Shown one piece after another: positions 1 to 12,837 of a stretch of 64,000 nucleotides of DNA. The translations under genes and the position numbers were made by a program. Numbering within the stretch: position 1 is the stretch's first letter; each line of letters starts with the position of its first letter. Where the stretch lies: the NCBI GenBank assembly GCA_005281725.1, contig SSBO01000009.1:11401843-11465842 (forward strand), written 5' to 3'. The DNA comes from Wuchereria bancrofti. Lineage: Eukaryota > Nematoda > Chromadorea > Rhabditida > Onchocercidae. The notes under the pieces were generated by a model. The model was given only the letters and a program-made list of their open reading frames with translations. It was not told the origin of the DNA and searched no databases.

Positions 1-41
1 TAAAATGATTGGTTCATTCAAATTTTATGCATATCAACAAG
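1..41 (+). repeat. 41-bp direct repeat, left copy
   Basis: Identical by eye to 13570-13610. The match stops abruptly at base 41 (c here, t in the other copy). The left limit cannot be seen because the window begins inside the repeat, so the true repeat may be longer. Confidence 0.85.
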
Positions 42-1320
42 CTCTTGATGAGCTTCCAGGTTAATTCTATATTCTTCAGTATTTCAATTCAAATTAAATC
101 CTCGCATGTATCAATATTTTATGAGTAAGAGATAAAAGGAATATTAAATTTCGAAACACTTAACAATATTGATAAACTTCCTTACTTAATTGCAAAATTC
201 AAATACCATTGAATTTCTTTGGTTAAAGTCTCCTTTATCACCAGTTCAAAAAGTGACAAAACTGTCAGCAAAGATTAAATATGAAAAAATTCACAGTGAT
301 ACGCTAGTAACATGAAACTGTTAACCCATCAAACATTTCAGACATTTTAATGAGGGTCCTAAATGACAAAAATTGGAGGTGGAGAATTGGAGTGAAGGTG
401 AAAATTAATCTGAAATGATTAATAGAGAAAGGACAGAACACGTAGACCACTTCATTTGAAGATAACAGATCTGGTTGTTTGTTCCCATAAAATTGAAATA
501 TAAAGAAAGAGTCTTTGAAAATTGGCATCTAATCAGTGGATCATTCAGGCTTCTATGTTTTTCTTGTTCTTTCAACTTGATAAAAATGATCTAATTCAAA
601 TGAATATGTGTTAGTTAGAGATCGACTTCTGTAAAAGTGAAAAAAGTTGGTTAAAAGGGTAGAACGGAACATAGAAACGGTTAAAACTACCATAGCAACA
701 TGATGGGCACATTAGATGATACTGTCCAGAAAAATTGGCATAAAAAATGATCAAGAAAAACAGAATAATGCGTGAAATCTCGAATTAAGATGCGAATAGG
801 TGGAACGAGGAGCAGGAAAAGAGGAGAGGTGACAAAGGCTATTGGTTGGGTGAGTATCCTTGACCTCATTATAATTTTCATGCTACCACTCAAACGAAGT
901 TTCAAATTAATGCAATACATTTAGAAGTGACTCCTACACCGATACAGAAATAAGAACATTGATCATCCATGTATGAAATATAAATAGAATTACAAGTAAT
1001 GTCACAGTTAAACGACGAACTGATTGTTAACCTAAATCACATTACTTGAAGAACGTTTGAGTTATGCATGGGATCAAGCAAATTCATTCTTTGCTTAAAA
1101 ACTCCTATGCACAAAATTTGAATATCTTCACTTACAAATTCCTTTTTACTTAACATCACTTTGTTGAACTAGTTGATTGGTCGATGAAGTTACCTGGCAT
1201 GCTAACAAAAATCCAAAAAAAAAACCTGATGCCTCCCTTCCATTCCCTTAGCTACGTTACCAGTCACCTCTGAAATAAGTTGAAGTTGCACCTGTTAATC
1301 CTATCCAAACCTTCTTCATC

Positions 1321-1346
1321 CTACTACTACTACTACTACTATTACT
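1321..1346. repeat. CTA trinucleotide microsatellite
   Basis: Seven consecutive CTA units followed by imperfect units, in the non-coding region upstream of chitin synthase. Confidence 0.85.
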
Positions 1347-1880
1347 ATCACTACTGTCAGATTGACTCGATAATCCATCATTCGCTGTAATAATAAGGAA
1401 ACTTTCCCAACGATAAATGAAGCTTCATCCTATCCTACAGGTATATATACACATTACCTTTGTATACAAGTAGATAGAAAGTTGCCTGCAAGATGGATGG
1501 ATGTATTCTTCTACAACGGTAAATGCATTCATTAATCCCTTCTCCAAATGATATGCAAATATAACAAACTTCTTGCAAAGACATCTTCTCTCTAGATGTT
1601 GTCTAATGAGCTCCTCCTGCATGCATGACATTATAAGAGGGCAATATCTATTGCATATTTTATAGATTTGTTTTTATGATACAAAAGAATATTATGTGAT
1701 ATAAGCCGGATATTTGCGCTAAAATATTGTAGTCAGAAGGAAGTGTTAGACCTCAGTACATCATTCTTTCATCATTTGCAACAAGGTAGAAAGTGCTGCA
1801 CATTGCACATCCCTTATTTTAATTTTCATTATACTGTCTCCCTCTGTCTCTCAAAAAAAAATCTGACATTGCTTTTCCAC

Positions 1881-1892
1881 TTCTTCAGAATG
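1881..1892 (+). promoter_or_regulatory. Probable trans-splice acceptor at the chitin synthase start
   Basis: A pyrimidine-rich tract ending TTCTTCAG at 1888 is followed by one A and then the ATG at 1890. There is no in-frame coding exon upstream, so this acceptor most simply receives a spliced leader, leaving a one-base 5' UTR of its own. The leader itself cannot be seen from genomic DNA. Confidence 0.6.
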
Positions 1893-4800
1893 TCATCCAA
1901 AGCAAAACGGGATAGTCTCGAGTCAAAACGGAATGTTTTCCGATCCTATTCTCATGAATATCATTTTAACAACGAGCTTACTCCATGGATGGTAAAAACT
2001 CTACAGATTCTCAAGGTGAAATATTTCGGATGAATTTCATTTTCACCTAAGATTATTTCAAACTTATTCTTTGTAGAACTCTTTCAATCTTTAAGCTTCA
2101 TTCATTCAACAGAATTGTCAATCTGATATTCTACTTTATAAGTATTCATGTTAATCTCTTTTAAAATCTCTCCCATTACGGTTTACTTAATCAGAAGCCA
2201 ATGTGTAAGCTATATTTCAACTTATAACGCATTGTGGCAATGATTGAAAAAAGAAAGATTTATGGCAAATAAAAAATGATGCAAAGTAAAAGAAGATTTA
2301 TTGTTTTTGTTTACTTTTGAATTTGCTGCTGAAAGCTCTTTTCGTTTTCTTCAGTTTCTGATATTTGTTGTGTCACATTTGTTCTTGATCTTTGGAGCAG
2401 CAATATCAAAGCTGATGGTAATTTTGTTAGCAACCAATATCGAATTGAAATCTCCGGAAAGCTATTTTGAAAAAAAGTGTTATGTTGGAGAAGGTTATCA
2501 CTTTTTCGATGAAAGTTATATATTTCTAAAAAGAATAAGCGATGTTATCTTATACTGAGAATGCGAAATGCAGCATAAAATATATACAGAGAAAATCTAT
2601 TGTGCACGAAGTTTCATATGACTTACAATTTAATTTTCTGGTCAAGCACTTTGACATGTAAAGGTGAGGTAACTTTAAGAAAACTGCTAATTAATTAGAT
2701 TTAGTGATTACTATATGTAAAATCGTTGTTATAACATCATCAAGTTTTAGGGAAGGTAAGAAGTACAGAAGTAACGGTGTCTGTTGTGTGTGCCTTGTGG
2801 CTTATTCAAAACATTCCGGATGTAATGGCAATCATCCAGTCCTTGTATAGAGTATATAAATATCCGAAAGAGCGGAAAGGAGCAACATTAATGGTAAGGT
2901 TTATTACTTTCCCTTTCTTTCTTTTATAACGTTCTGATTTTTATTCAGCTATTTATGATGGAATGTAGCCGATCCATAGGCATGGCCACTTTGTTTTTCC
3001 ATGTTTTCCCATCATTGGATCCACTGTATTGCTTGATTTTATCAGTCTGTGTGGTATTTATGCCGCTATATCTGAAAATCAAAGAACTGATACACTGTTC
3101 GTTCGATCCGATATGGTAGGTAATTTAACTTTATGGCTTAATGATTATTTGGCAGTTAATAATTAAAACTATAGTGTAATTAACTAACAATTGTCAATCA
3201 CTGTGCCATAGCAAAATTTCAATAATAACAAGAATTCAGGAGCCTGAAGAGAAGATTAAAATTACTGCTGCATTCATGTAGTTATTCAGTGCTGTTTTTG
3301 GTTGTATTTGCTTCCTGCTATATGTGGAGTATAACCGCTGTACCTTTTTTCAAGTACATTGCATTACCCCTCGGTTTAATTTTGTCATCATTTGGCTTCT
3401 GGGACTTGTGGATTAATGAGGGTCACTCTATATCGAGCTATCGCTACTTGTATCAAGTATGTGAACAAAACTTTTATTGAATTATTAATTATAATCTATT
3501 TCATATAATCTATCGTTAAAGTAATTTCGGTGACAAAACTGGAAAGTCTTTCAGGTAAGCAACTGTTTCAACTCATCTCACTTTCTGGCAATTTTCACAG
3601 ATGTTTTCAGTAGCACTTTTTACAGTTAAAGTATGGAACGAGGAAAATGACTTCAATGACACGATTCATGATATCAATGCTGCGCATATTGACTTCAGGT
3701 GCAATTGTGTGGATTATGAAGCTCCGATATCTACCATTTAAAGCTGTGAAGAAATCGCTGATTGAAATGTCTGCCTCAGAAAGCACCACTGCTTTGTAGG
3801 TGGTTTTTTTTTTTTTTTTTTGTTTTTGTGGCTCTTTGGTAAATTAATTGAATGAGGGATTGACAATATGACAAGAAACACAAACTTGGAGGTAAAAAAA
3901 GATATCGTTTTTTTATAATTTATCAAAGATTATATTTTTGCTCTTTCATTTTCCCGATCATCTAAGTTCATTCTTCAGGTATACTCTCGCTTTCTGGATT
4001 ATCTTCCTGAATTTTGCCCTGCGGTTTATATCGCGTCTGCTATCAGTAATGTCAATGAGGGTCCTAGCAGTCCTACACCCACTCCTGATCGTTGTACCAC
4101 TGCTTACAATGACCTTTATTGGAATGTGTTTCATCACTCCTGCATGTTCCATTCGTGGATATTTGTCTATTTATGAGTTACGATGGCACTGTTTGGCTTG
4201 GAAGGAGTCATTGCCAGAGATATGTTTTGGTGTTCTTTGGCTGATAGTTTATTTATGCTGGGCTTATCACCATGTCAAAGCACCTAAATTCAGTGCTGAT
4301 GATGATGTGTAAGTTATTTTAAATTGACAAAAATATAAACTAAATAAAATCGGTGGCATCAAAATAGTTGTTATTGTGATGGAGTTTTACTGACAGCAAA
4401 ATATTGAAGATTTGATACAATCACAACTGTGTTGAATGGTTTGACGATCGAACAGTCGCTGGTAGTATATCGGGTTTCACACAACAAAAAGGTAAGCGCT
4501 AACTAGTGTATATGACCTTTTTCGGTTCAAGTATTTTCATAAAATTTTTAGCAATCTTTTATTAATCAGGTATTTAAAGCTTCAGTGTTCGTTTAGGAAA
4601 TAGATGATGATCACTGGTCATCTGATGGAGCAGAAGTTGATGACGGTGACCTTCGAATAACCAATGATGAAATTGATAAAACCGTGACGCTATATATTTG
4701 TGCAACTATGTGGCACGAAACACGAATCGAAATGATGCAAATGCTAAAATCTATCATAAAGTATTTTTCCTTGAGAAAGTAAACTAACTTTTATCAGGGA

Positions 4801-7491
4801 CCAGAACTTTATGTTTCAGGCTTGACAAAGAGCATTCACTTATGTTGATAGAAAGACGACGCTCGGACGATATCAAATATAGATTGGAAGGTTACTGCAA
4901 TAAACTTGATTTGTCCCGTAGTGTTGTTGTTCATTGTCGAATGTAGTTGGTGTGAAAGTATAAAATGAAGTAGTAAGTTGCAGCACATATCTTCTTCGAC
5001 GATGTTTGGGAGGATCAGATGGAATTTGGTCGTACTCCCAATGGCTTCTTCCAAACCTTTTTTCATCTGCTATTGGAATTGACACAGCAAGTTTTTGTCT
5101 TTTCACAAATTATTATCGAGTACTACTACTACTACTACTGTTACTGTTTTTACTTGTAAGAACATTCTATCGAAAGGATGTTTCAGAAATGAAAGTGTCA
5201 ATGAAAGTGCTGAAAATGACCGTGTACTTGTTAATACTGCTTATGGTGGAAGACTGGTAGTACGTCTACCAGCAGGTACTTTACTGTTTGTCCATCTGAA
5301 GGATAAGCAACTTGTTCGTCATAAAAAGCGTTGGTCACAGGTAGTTCATTCGCTGATATCAAATCAATGAAGAAACAGGTAAATAATAGAAGCTTGCAGG
5401 TGATGTATCTATATTATCTGTTGGGTCATCGAATTATGGATTCTCACATGAGCGTGGAGGATCGTCAACTTGAAGCAGACAATACATACATTTTAGCTAT
5501 TGATGGTGATTCCAAGTTTGAACCATCAGCAGTGATGAAGCTACTAAGATTGATGAATGTGAAAAATGAGATCGGTTGTGCTTGTGGACGGATCCATCCT
5601 ATTGGTGAAGGTCATTTCACTTCTCTTTTGACCTCTTTCATTCAATCTTTGGACAGAAATTCAATGCTGCTAAAAGCAAAATGTATGATATGAGTGATAG
5701 CAATGTGTAATGTTTCAGGCATAATGATATGGTATCAAAAATTCGAATACGCTATTTCCCACTGGTTTCAGAAAGCCGCCGAACATGTTTTTGGATGTGT
5801 ATTGTGTGCTCCCGGTTGTTTCTCGCTTTTTCGTGCATCTGCTTTGATGGATGATAACGTCATGCACAAGTATACTAAGACTGCATCCGACGCACGTCAT
5901 TTTGTGCAGTACGACCAGGCAAGCAAGCAAGCATGCTACTTAATGCAGTGAGAAGTGTTTTTTTTTTTTTTTTTTTTGCAAATCATTACGAGCACCACAT
6001 TTTATTAAGGGCGAGGATCGTTGGTTATCAACTCTGCTCCTAAAACAAGGTTACCGAATCGAGTATGCCGCTGTTGCAGATGCGGAAACATATGCACCTG
6101 AAGGTTTCCATGAATTTTTCAATCAACGACGTCGATGGACTCCCTCTTCCATAGCAAATACGGTCGATTTACTTGCCGACTATAAAGTAAGCTAATTGAA
6201 ATGAGTGCTTCTGTACTACAATACAAAACTCTACCATTTTTGCTTTTTAATTATTCCAGCGCGTCTGTCAAAACAATAACAGCATATCCAGAATGTATAT
6301 CCTTTATCAGTCAATGGTGATTGGCTTCAGTCTCTTATCTCCAAGTATCGTATTTACCATGCTTGTCTATGCTCAGGTCATCCTTTTGTACCTTAGGCAG
6401 TTCTTGTTGAAATTAAATGCAGGTAAGAAGTGGTAGATAAAATGGATCCATAAGTTCAAATTCTTATTTTTATATATAGTTAGTGGGATGATGATAATGG
6501 TGAATTTGATCATTACTAATGAAAATCATCTGTAGCAAATGATACTTTTATCATCTTCACGCTAATCTAATAACGAAGAAAAAGTGATAACCAGTGTAAC
6601 GGATCATCCTAAAGTATAAATTGTTTCAAGAGAAATCAGAAGAATGGAAGAAGTAGTAGCTTAATTTAGGTATCTACATTTGAAGCAGAATCGAACAAAA
6701 TGTTGCTGTACAACTCTTTACCTGTGCTCACTTTTATTGGGCTTTGTTTCATTGCCGATTCGAATTATCAGATAATTTTTGCCAAATTTATTTCTGTAAT
6801 ATATGGCTTTGTGATGCTTGCTGTTGCCGTAGCTACAACCAATCAGATAATTCTTGAAAGTAATTTCACTTTGAATTATGAAATAATCAATTGTTTCATT
6901 CATATAATTGCTTGATCTATTTATGTTGCTTTTCAAGAACTACGCAAACGTTTACTTTATTTCTAGCTGCGCTTTCTCCTACTCCAATCTTTGTGCTCTT
7001 CATGATAGGCATATTCGTCCTGGCCGCAATTTTACATCCACAGGAATTTCACAACATTTTCTACGGTGAATACTACTTATGACTTGAATGTTTTAGTTCA
7101 CCTCTTGTTAAAGCTGTATACTGGAGAATATGTTGATATAGAGATGCTTTTTGTAGGCCTGATATTCTTCCTGATGATACCATGCACATACATCTTCATG
7201 TCACTTTATGCGCTAATTAATTTGAACGTTATAAACTGGGGTACACGAGAAGCTGCTTCAGTTGCAATCGGTAATGTAAGTACTACTATCAGCATTAATT
7301 ATACTGTATTATCCACATTATGATATTATTGAAAAGTACTACATTTTAGAATGCAAGCGATACTGAATTCCGTCATTTATTGAAACGATTGGGTCTTCAT
7401 AAAGTGATCGATTTTGTGATGAGATCAACATCATCATGGAGATCTGCTACTACAACAACAACAACAACAACTACTACTACTACTGCTACTG

Positions 7492-7575
<84 letters not shown>

Positions 7576-9490
7576 ATGTACAAGAAATTGAAAAAAAAAT
7601 TGATAATATGAAAATGGAACTTCAGGAAGTTAAGGTTGATTTACAGATGTCACATTTTTGCTTACTTTTTCGGGAAACAATGACCATTATCATAAAGTAA
7701 AGTTCAGGATCGAAATATTAATTTCTCTTCTGTTCATACCAATACAACCACAACAGCACATACACACCATCATGTCCTCTCAGCACCGCAAGCTTTATCG
7801 GATAAACAAAATAGCCAAGATAAGGTAAACAACGATTTTGTTTTCTTGTTATTTACCTAGATATTCAATGTCAGGTCAGTTGAATAGTAGTAATTCTTGA
7901 AGGATGTTGTGCTCTCGTCATCATCTTCAACACCCTTTAAAAGACTGGTCTTGAGAGAAAACATGAATCGTTTTCTATGGATGGACACTGAATATCTCCA
8001 AGTTTGTAGTCGTGGAAGGTTGAATGCAGCAGAGGATGAATTTTGGAATGGGATGATTGAACAATACCTCAAAGTAAAGTCATTTTAAGTGTAAAGTAAT
8101 GCAGGCAGCTCGTGAAATACTTTTTATTTTTGTATAGCTAACTCCATGCATTGTTAATTTGGTGTGAAATGCTCTTGCAACGTGTTCTGCTAGACCGTTA
8201 AAAAGATTAAAAAGGAGCACAATTAATGTAACAACCATTTTGCAGCCATTGGAGTTCACAGAAGAGGAGATGAGACGAGATGTTGCCAATTTAGTCAGTT
8301 TAAGAAATCGGATTGCATCTTTCGTTTTGATTGTCAACGGCTTATTAGTTTTAGCTGTGTTTCTTATACAAAAGCACAAAGAAATACTTTCGTTTCAATA
8401 TAAACCGTACGGTAAATGCTTGCTTCTTTCCATTCTGTTACAACATTCCTCTATTTTGATTATAACTTTTAGTGACCTGTTTACATAATGCGATATGATT
8501 CAACATCAATATTTAGCACCTCATTTCGATCGATTACGAAAGCACGAGAGACTTATTGCTAGTATTTTTTGGAATAACATCGCTGTTGAACTGAATTAAA
8601 TTTACTGCAATTTTAACAGAAGGTTTCGAATGGTCAAAGTTGAGCAAGAAGACAGGAAAATTTGAACTTACTGATGAGCCATTAAAAGTTGACCCGATTG
8701 GGTTATTCATCATCGCTTTCTTGCTGATAATCTTAGTTGTCCAGACATGCGGCATGTTTGCTCACAGGATCAACACTTTAGTTGGCGCTTTCCATGAGGT
8801 GGTTTAAGCCCTTTTAATTTCTTTTTTCTATATAATCCTATCTGATTCGTTTACCTCTCTTTGGTATTTACAAATCAATCGTTGAGGAATTTGCAACGTT
8901 GAATTTAACTTTATTTCTAATTTCTATTCTCTTCAGGTTTCAAACATGGAAGATTTCAACTTCAGTAATAAAAACATTGAGAATGAGAGTGGAATCAAAG
9001 AAAATGGTAAATTTATAGATGTTGTTTTTAGCTCGAATCAAAAGTCCGACACATCAATTTCCATGAGTTTTAGTTACATCATCGGGCAGCAACTTTGATG
9101 ATCTGAAGTAAATGTTTGTGATTTTGGCATAGATTATAACCTTTAAGTGGTTCTGTGGGAAGTGCGGGCTATGTGTTGCGGCAATTGTGATATAATATAT
9201 GATACAGGATGATATGATATTATATGGTATGATAATGATTCCATCTAGATACTACATTTGTTGTGATGGTACCGTTATAATAGCTAATAGCGGTTCTTGA
9301 CTTCATTTTATATCGAAGATCTATTTTAGCACAGCAAATGTTCGATGCAACGCTGTATGACAACGCACATGGAGCTGACGGATACGTCCGCATTCACTAT
9401 GACACACGTGCGGCATGTAACGTACTTTACAAGCTCCAGCAATCGAGAGTGATGCATCGATCTGCAGTATCACGAGTTTCCAGACTTTAG
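1890..9490 (+). CDS. chs-1: Chitin synthase, nematode type (1394 aa, 26 exons)
   Basis: This family 2 glycosyltransferase polymerises UDP-GlcNAc into chitin at the plasma membrane; in nematodes it serves eggshell or pharynx. Exons: 1890-2015, 2355-2493, 2751-2893, 2949-3115, 3240-3456, 3626-3795, 3979-4308, 4410-4491, 4597-4760, 4820-4890, 4984-5090, 5161-5340, 5400-5610, 5719-5918, 6010-6186, 6260-6422, 6689-6859, 6967-7065, 7157-7275, 7350-7634, 7708-7824, 7903-8073, 8246-8411, 8620-8798, 8937-9006, 9330-9490. All phases agree. Catalytic motifs are present: DGD (667-669), GEDRW (770-774), QRRRW (808-812) and WGTRE (1000-1004). Multiple membrane segments lie on both sides of the catalytic region, with a short coiled coil after about residue 1088. 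Odd points are a Thr12/Ala25 tract (1046-1086) and a GC-AG intron at 5919-6009. The ends of exons 2 and 11 are the least certain. The symbol is by analogy; chs-1 versus chs-2 is not settled. Confidence 0.95.
5919..6009 (+). other. GC-AG intron in chitin synthase
   Basis: The exon ending in CAG at 5918 is followed by GCAAGC, a close match to the known GC-donor consensus, and the intron ends ...TTAAG at 6009. Joining here gives the conserved stretch YDQ-GEDRW in frame. The only nearby GT (5903, GTGCAG) would delete the conserved Asp two residues before the GEDRW motif. Confidence 0.8.
7446..7571 (+). repeat. Coding ACA/ACT and GCT microsatellite (Thr12, Ala25)
   Basis: In chitin synthase exon 20 the frame reads one Ala, 12 Thr codons (ACA and ACT mixed), an Ala-Thr-Ala-Thr junction, then 25 uninterrupted GCT codons from 7497 to 7571. 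The lack of synonymous interruption in the Ala block points to replication slippage and likely length variation between individuals. Confidence 0.95.
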
Positions 9491-10055
9491 TAGTTCTATT
9501 TTTCTGTATTTCTCTTCTTCACTTAATTTTTCTCCAATTTACTTCAGTGGACAATTCCCACGTCTCCTTTAAGATGTACCATGCTGACGGGGCTAGAACG
9601 TGATTGTAGCAAGGTGGAAGAGTTCCGCGAAAAGTTCAACAAATCATTTGTCGTGTATTCCATGTTCAAATATGCTTTTATGTTTTTATTATACATTCTC
9701 GATTCCCATTAATAATATCAGTTGTAGTTGTTGTGTCGTATAATTCGAAATGAATGTTGTATTTTATTCCACTTACATACCTTAATGCAATATTAAAAAT
9801 GACAATAACCGCCTCGAATTATTAGCTAGGAGAATCACACAAAAGTTCTGCTTTACAGAAGAACTGGCTATACCTCTTCGGCAGGATGATGAGTACATGA
9901 TTTGAGAAAAAAAAAAAAGTTGAGAAAAACATAGAGATGATGATATTGATGCCTGAATAGCTTTTCAAGTACACAATTAATCATCTCTCTATCTGCAATC
10001 TAAAATTTAGAGAATTCAGGTGAACAATATGGTGTCGGTACTAACTGCACCTCAA
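9491..10055. other. Convergent intergenic region
   Basis: The 3' ends of chitin synthase (+) and the PTPDC1-like gene (-) face each other across this gap. A minus-strand AATAAA lies at 9763-9768, about 290 bases past the phosphatase stop. A plus-strand open frame at about 9549-9710 follows a TTCAG acceptor but has no place in the chitin synthase model, whose stop is at 9488-9490. Confidence 0.6.
9763..9768 (-). terminator. Candidate polyadenylation signal, PTPDC1-like gene
   Basis: AATAAA on the minus strand, about 290 bases downstream of the stop codon at 10056-10058. Single hexamers are common in AT-rich DNA, so this is only a candidate. Confidence 0.35.
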
Positions 10056-12837
10056 TCAAGCTCGTTGAAGTTGGTTTTGCAGAGTGACAATAATGTTGTC
10101 ATCATTAGCTGATTCGCCCAGGTACCAACGGCTAATAAGTTTTGCAATGTTCATGTAATTCCCGCTGCTTAATGATGCCATCGTGACCAGAAGGTAACGA
10201 TTTAAGCATTGCCAATCCTGAAATAATGTACCACTCTCGTGCTAATTCCATGTTTGATCTTCATTTTGCTGGAGATACCAAAATGCGAATATTGCTCTGA
10301 GTAAAGCCTGGCTTAGTTCTAGAAATGGCTTTGAATCTGCTAATTTATGCAACATACCGCATGCTGGTTGTTTCGTTGAAAGTCACCAAGTAATTCTTCT
10401 TTCGGGATAATTGGTTTAATGAATGAATTCATCAGCTGATCTAACGTTCGAAGTAACAGAAGCATGTTGCCTCGGAAATTGTTACGTATGAATTTCGTGC
10501 AGTTATTCATTTGAAATGCACAGTTTTTGATTATTTTTGCATCTTTATAGCCCGAATCCAAAATTTCACCGCAATTCTCCATTACTCCGCATATACAAAT
10601 GTCAATTTCTTGTGATTTCACTTTCCTAGATAGACATTTAAACGTTATGTAAATGAATTCTGAATGTGACTTAATTACCCTGAAACTTCCTCTAAATTTT
10701 GAATTATCGAAATTCTCTACATGCACATCATTCACATCTATTTCGCTAATGTCTTAGAATTGCAACAACGATCCCAAATTAATGATTCCGTTGATGGGAT
10801 ATCAGTGTACGATGCATATTCATGGAATATTGAGGATTAAAAGGAATGAAATAGATAGAGGTTGAAGCAAGTGAATATTTATTAAATTTTGAATACTAAG
10901 AATTAAAATATTCACGATGGTATTGGCAATCGTGCTGGCCATTTTTGCCAAAATTCTCGATCAATCTTTGATGTGCATTTCAGGACGTTTGTAATCCATT
11001 GTCTTGTCCTGCCATCAAGTTCGCCATGGACAACAAGCAGCAGTTCTCCCATCGCTGCATGCAACACCTTTCACTCACAATAAGTTACTGTGCGAAGTAA
11101 ATTACAGCTAATCTTCTGAAGTGAATTTCCTACTTCATTTTGTAAAATGAACGTTGAAGGATGTCGTAAGATTAAAGGTCATTATAATTCATTCTTTAAA
11201 AAGCTATTAATTATCAAACAGAAGATTAATAAGCTATACCTTAGGAATATGATGATATTTCCGGGCTTGACTGCTAGAGAGAATTTTCACCTGCATGTGC
11301 ATGTAATCATTTAAGTGTACCATTCCTGCATGTGGCAAAGCCGCACCGTGTTTCTCCAAAAACATTCCAAAATCCTTTACCAGCCTAATTTGTTTTCTAC
11401 TCTGCACCGAATTTGGCCTATCGTATAAATTGATTTGAAAGTACTTTGCGCCAAATATGCTACATTTAGATTAGAATTTAATTTAGAAATTCTAAAGATT
11501 TAAACAAGGTTATTAAATCCAAATTTGAAAGGTCATCTAAATTTTCTTCATTCTCATGAATTTCATTTGCCATTAATTACAATTACATTTTAATTTTTTG
11601 ATTTCAGTTCTCTGATTTTGGTCAGAAAGAAGTATTACCTTGCATTTCTAACACGATTGATGGCTTCTGCATATGTGAAATGTTCGGCCCAAATCATATA
11701 AGCAGCAATAACAACACCCGTACGGCCAAGTCCTGCATGACAGTGTATAGCCACCTTTCCTAAATAGATTTAAGAATGAATGGTTTCAAGCAGTTCAGCC
11801 CTTCTTCTCAAATATCATACGAACATACCTTGTCCGAGAGAGCAGTGAACAACTTTCACAATATCCAAAAGAATGTCAATTCCAAGAGCTCCAAAATCTG
11901 GCCAAACGAAATTATAAAACTGTACTGAAACAACAGAAAATACTTATGTTGAACAAATGCTGCAAAAATTTCTTTGACACACTAGGCTTACTTCCATTCT
12001 GCATCAGTATTTCCGGATTATATGTGAAACCAGAAGGAAGTAGCTCCGGTCCACAGGAATTATGCTCGCCAAGCATTTGAAGATTGATAACTGCGCAAAT
12101 GTTTGCTCTGCAATAGTAGAAATCGTAACAGATGAAAATTTCATCTCCTCAAAAACCGTATAAAATCAAGATTTTTATGATCGTTTGAAAAACAGTCTTT
12201 AGGAAACATTGGAACGAACTTGTGGAACTGTGCAATGAGGTTGTCATCAGTAAATGTTTTAACAGTTGGTCGAGACATTGCCACAATGTTTCGAGTAATC
12301 CTGTAAAAGCATTATTATCGTCAGCAACAGTTACTATTGAGAATTACAAGATCTGATTTTTAATTATGATTAAACTGATAAAAATACTCAAACCATGAGG
12401 AATATAACCCTCGGATAGCTTGTTCTTTCAGGGACCACGGTTTCCATGAACAGTACTTGCAGTTTGCACCATTGCAATATAATTTACAACGCCATGAGCA
12501 AGGTGTTACACATAATATTCCGTAACGAATCGACAGATATGATTGTGACACTATAAAATACAAAGTTTGGAAGAGAAAATATTCAAACAGAACTACATTC
12601 TGGGGTTTCTCAATTACTTCATCGGCTTACTGTTGTATTAATTTGAACTTAGATTCAGTTCCAATTCTGAAATCTTGAATGTTCTCAAATTATAAATAAT
12701 TATTCACTTGAATTAACTGCCGTCTAAGGACATACAGTTACTAAATACGTCATATTGCAATTGCTAGAAAGTCTGCATTTTTATACTACACGCAAAACAT
12801 TGAGCATTTGAAAACAATTGTGGATTTTTGTACTCAT
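10056..12837 (-). CDS. PTPDC1-like dual-specificity/tyrosine phosphatase (462 aa)
   Basis: The catalytic core aligns well with vertebrate PTPDC1: a Cys-rich SWRCKLYC..CKY stretch, SLKEQAIRGLYSSW, the acid loop WPD (Asp about 143) and the signature HCHAGLGRTG with nucleophile Cys about 172. It should hydrolyse phosphotyrosine or phosphoserine/threonine; the vertebrate protein is linked to centrosomes and cilia, but the worm substrate is unknown. Exons in transcript order: 12837-12792, 12550-12394, 12300-12220, 12107-11992, 11924-11829, 11759-11639, 11417-11240, 11115-11079, 10752-10358, 10217-10056; all phases agree and the stop is TGA. The C-terminal two exons match the conserved helical tail of PTPDC1 (IIPKEEL region). 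The long disordered middle of the vertebrate protein is nearly absent. Exon 1 is the weakest part: it was chosen because an acceptor-like TTCAG precedes its ATG and its phase fits. Confidence 0.85.

Larger units (their letters stand above)
1..1889. other. Upstream non-coding region of chitin synthase
   Basis: I see no open frame with splice sites or family similarity here. It carries the left copy of a 41-bp direct repeat at its extreme edge (1-41), a short CTA microsatellite around 1321-1346, and the presumed promoter of the chitin synthase gene. Because the window starts inside the repeat, a gene lying to the left could end here; the frame through the repeat would stay open to about 60. Confidence 0.6.

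Noticed and set aside
10225..10357. Apparent frameshift in the phosphatase C-terminus, with an open stretch just past the frame stop
   Set aside because: A strong donor (GTATGT) lies at the end of the exon at 10358 and a TTTCAG acceptor at 10218; joining them keeps phase and gives a terminal exon resembling the PTPDC1 tail, so the stretch is intron.
10895..11062. Open frame on the minus strand between phosphatase exons
   Set aside because: No acceptor gives it correct phase; a GTGAGTG donor at 11078 joined to the acceptor before 10752 closes the model without it.
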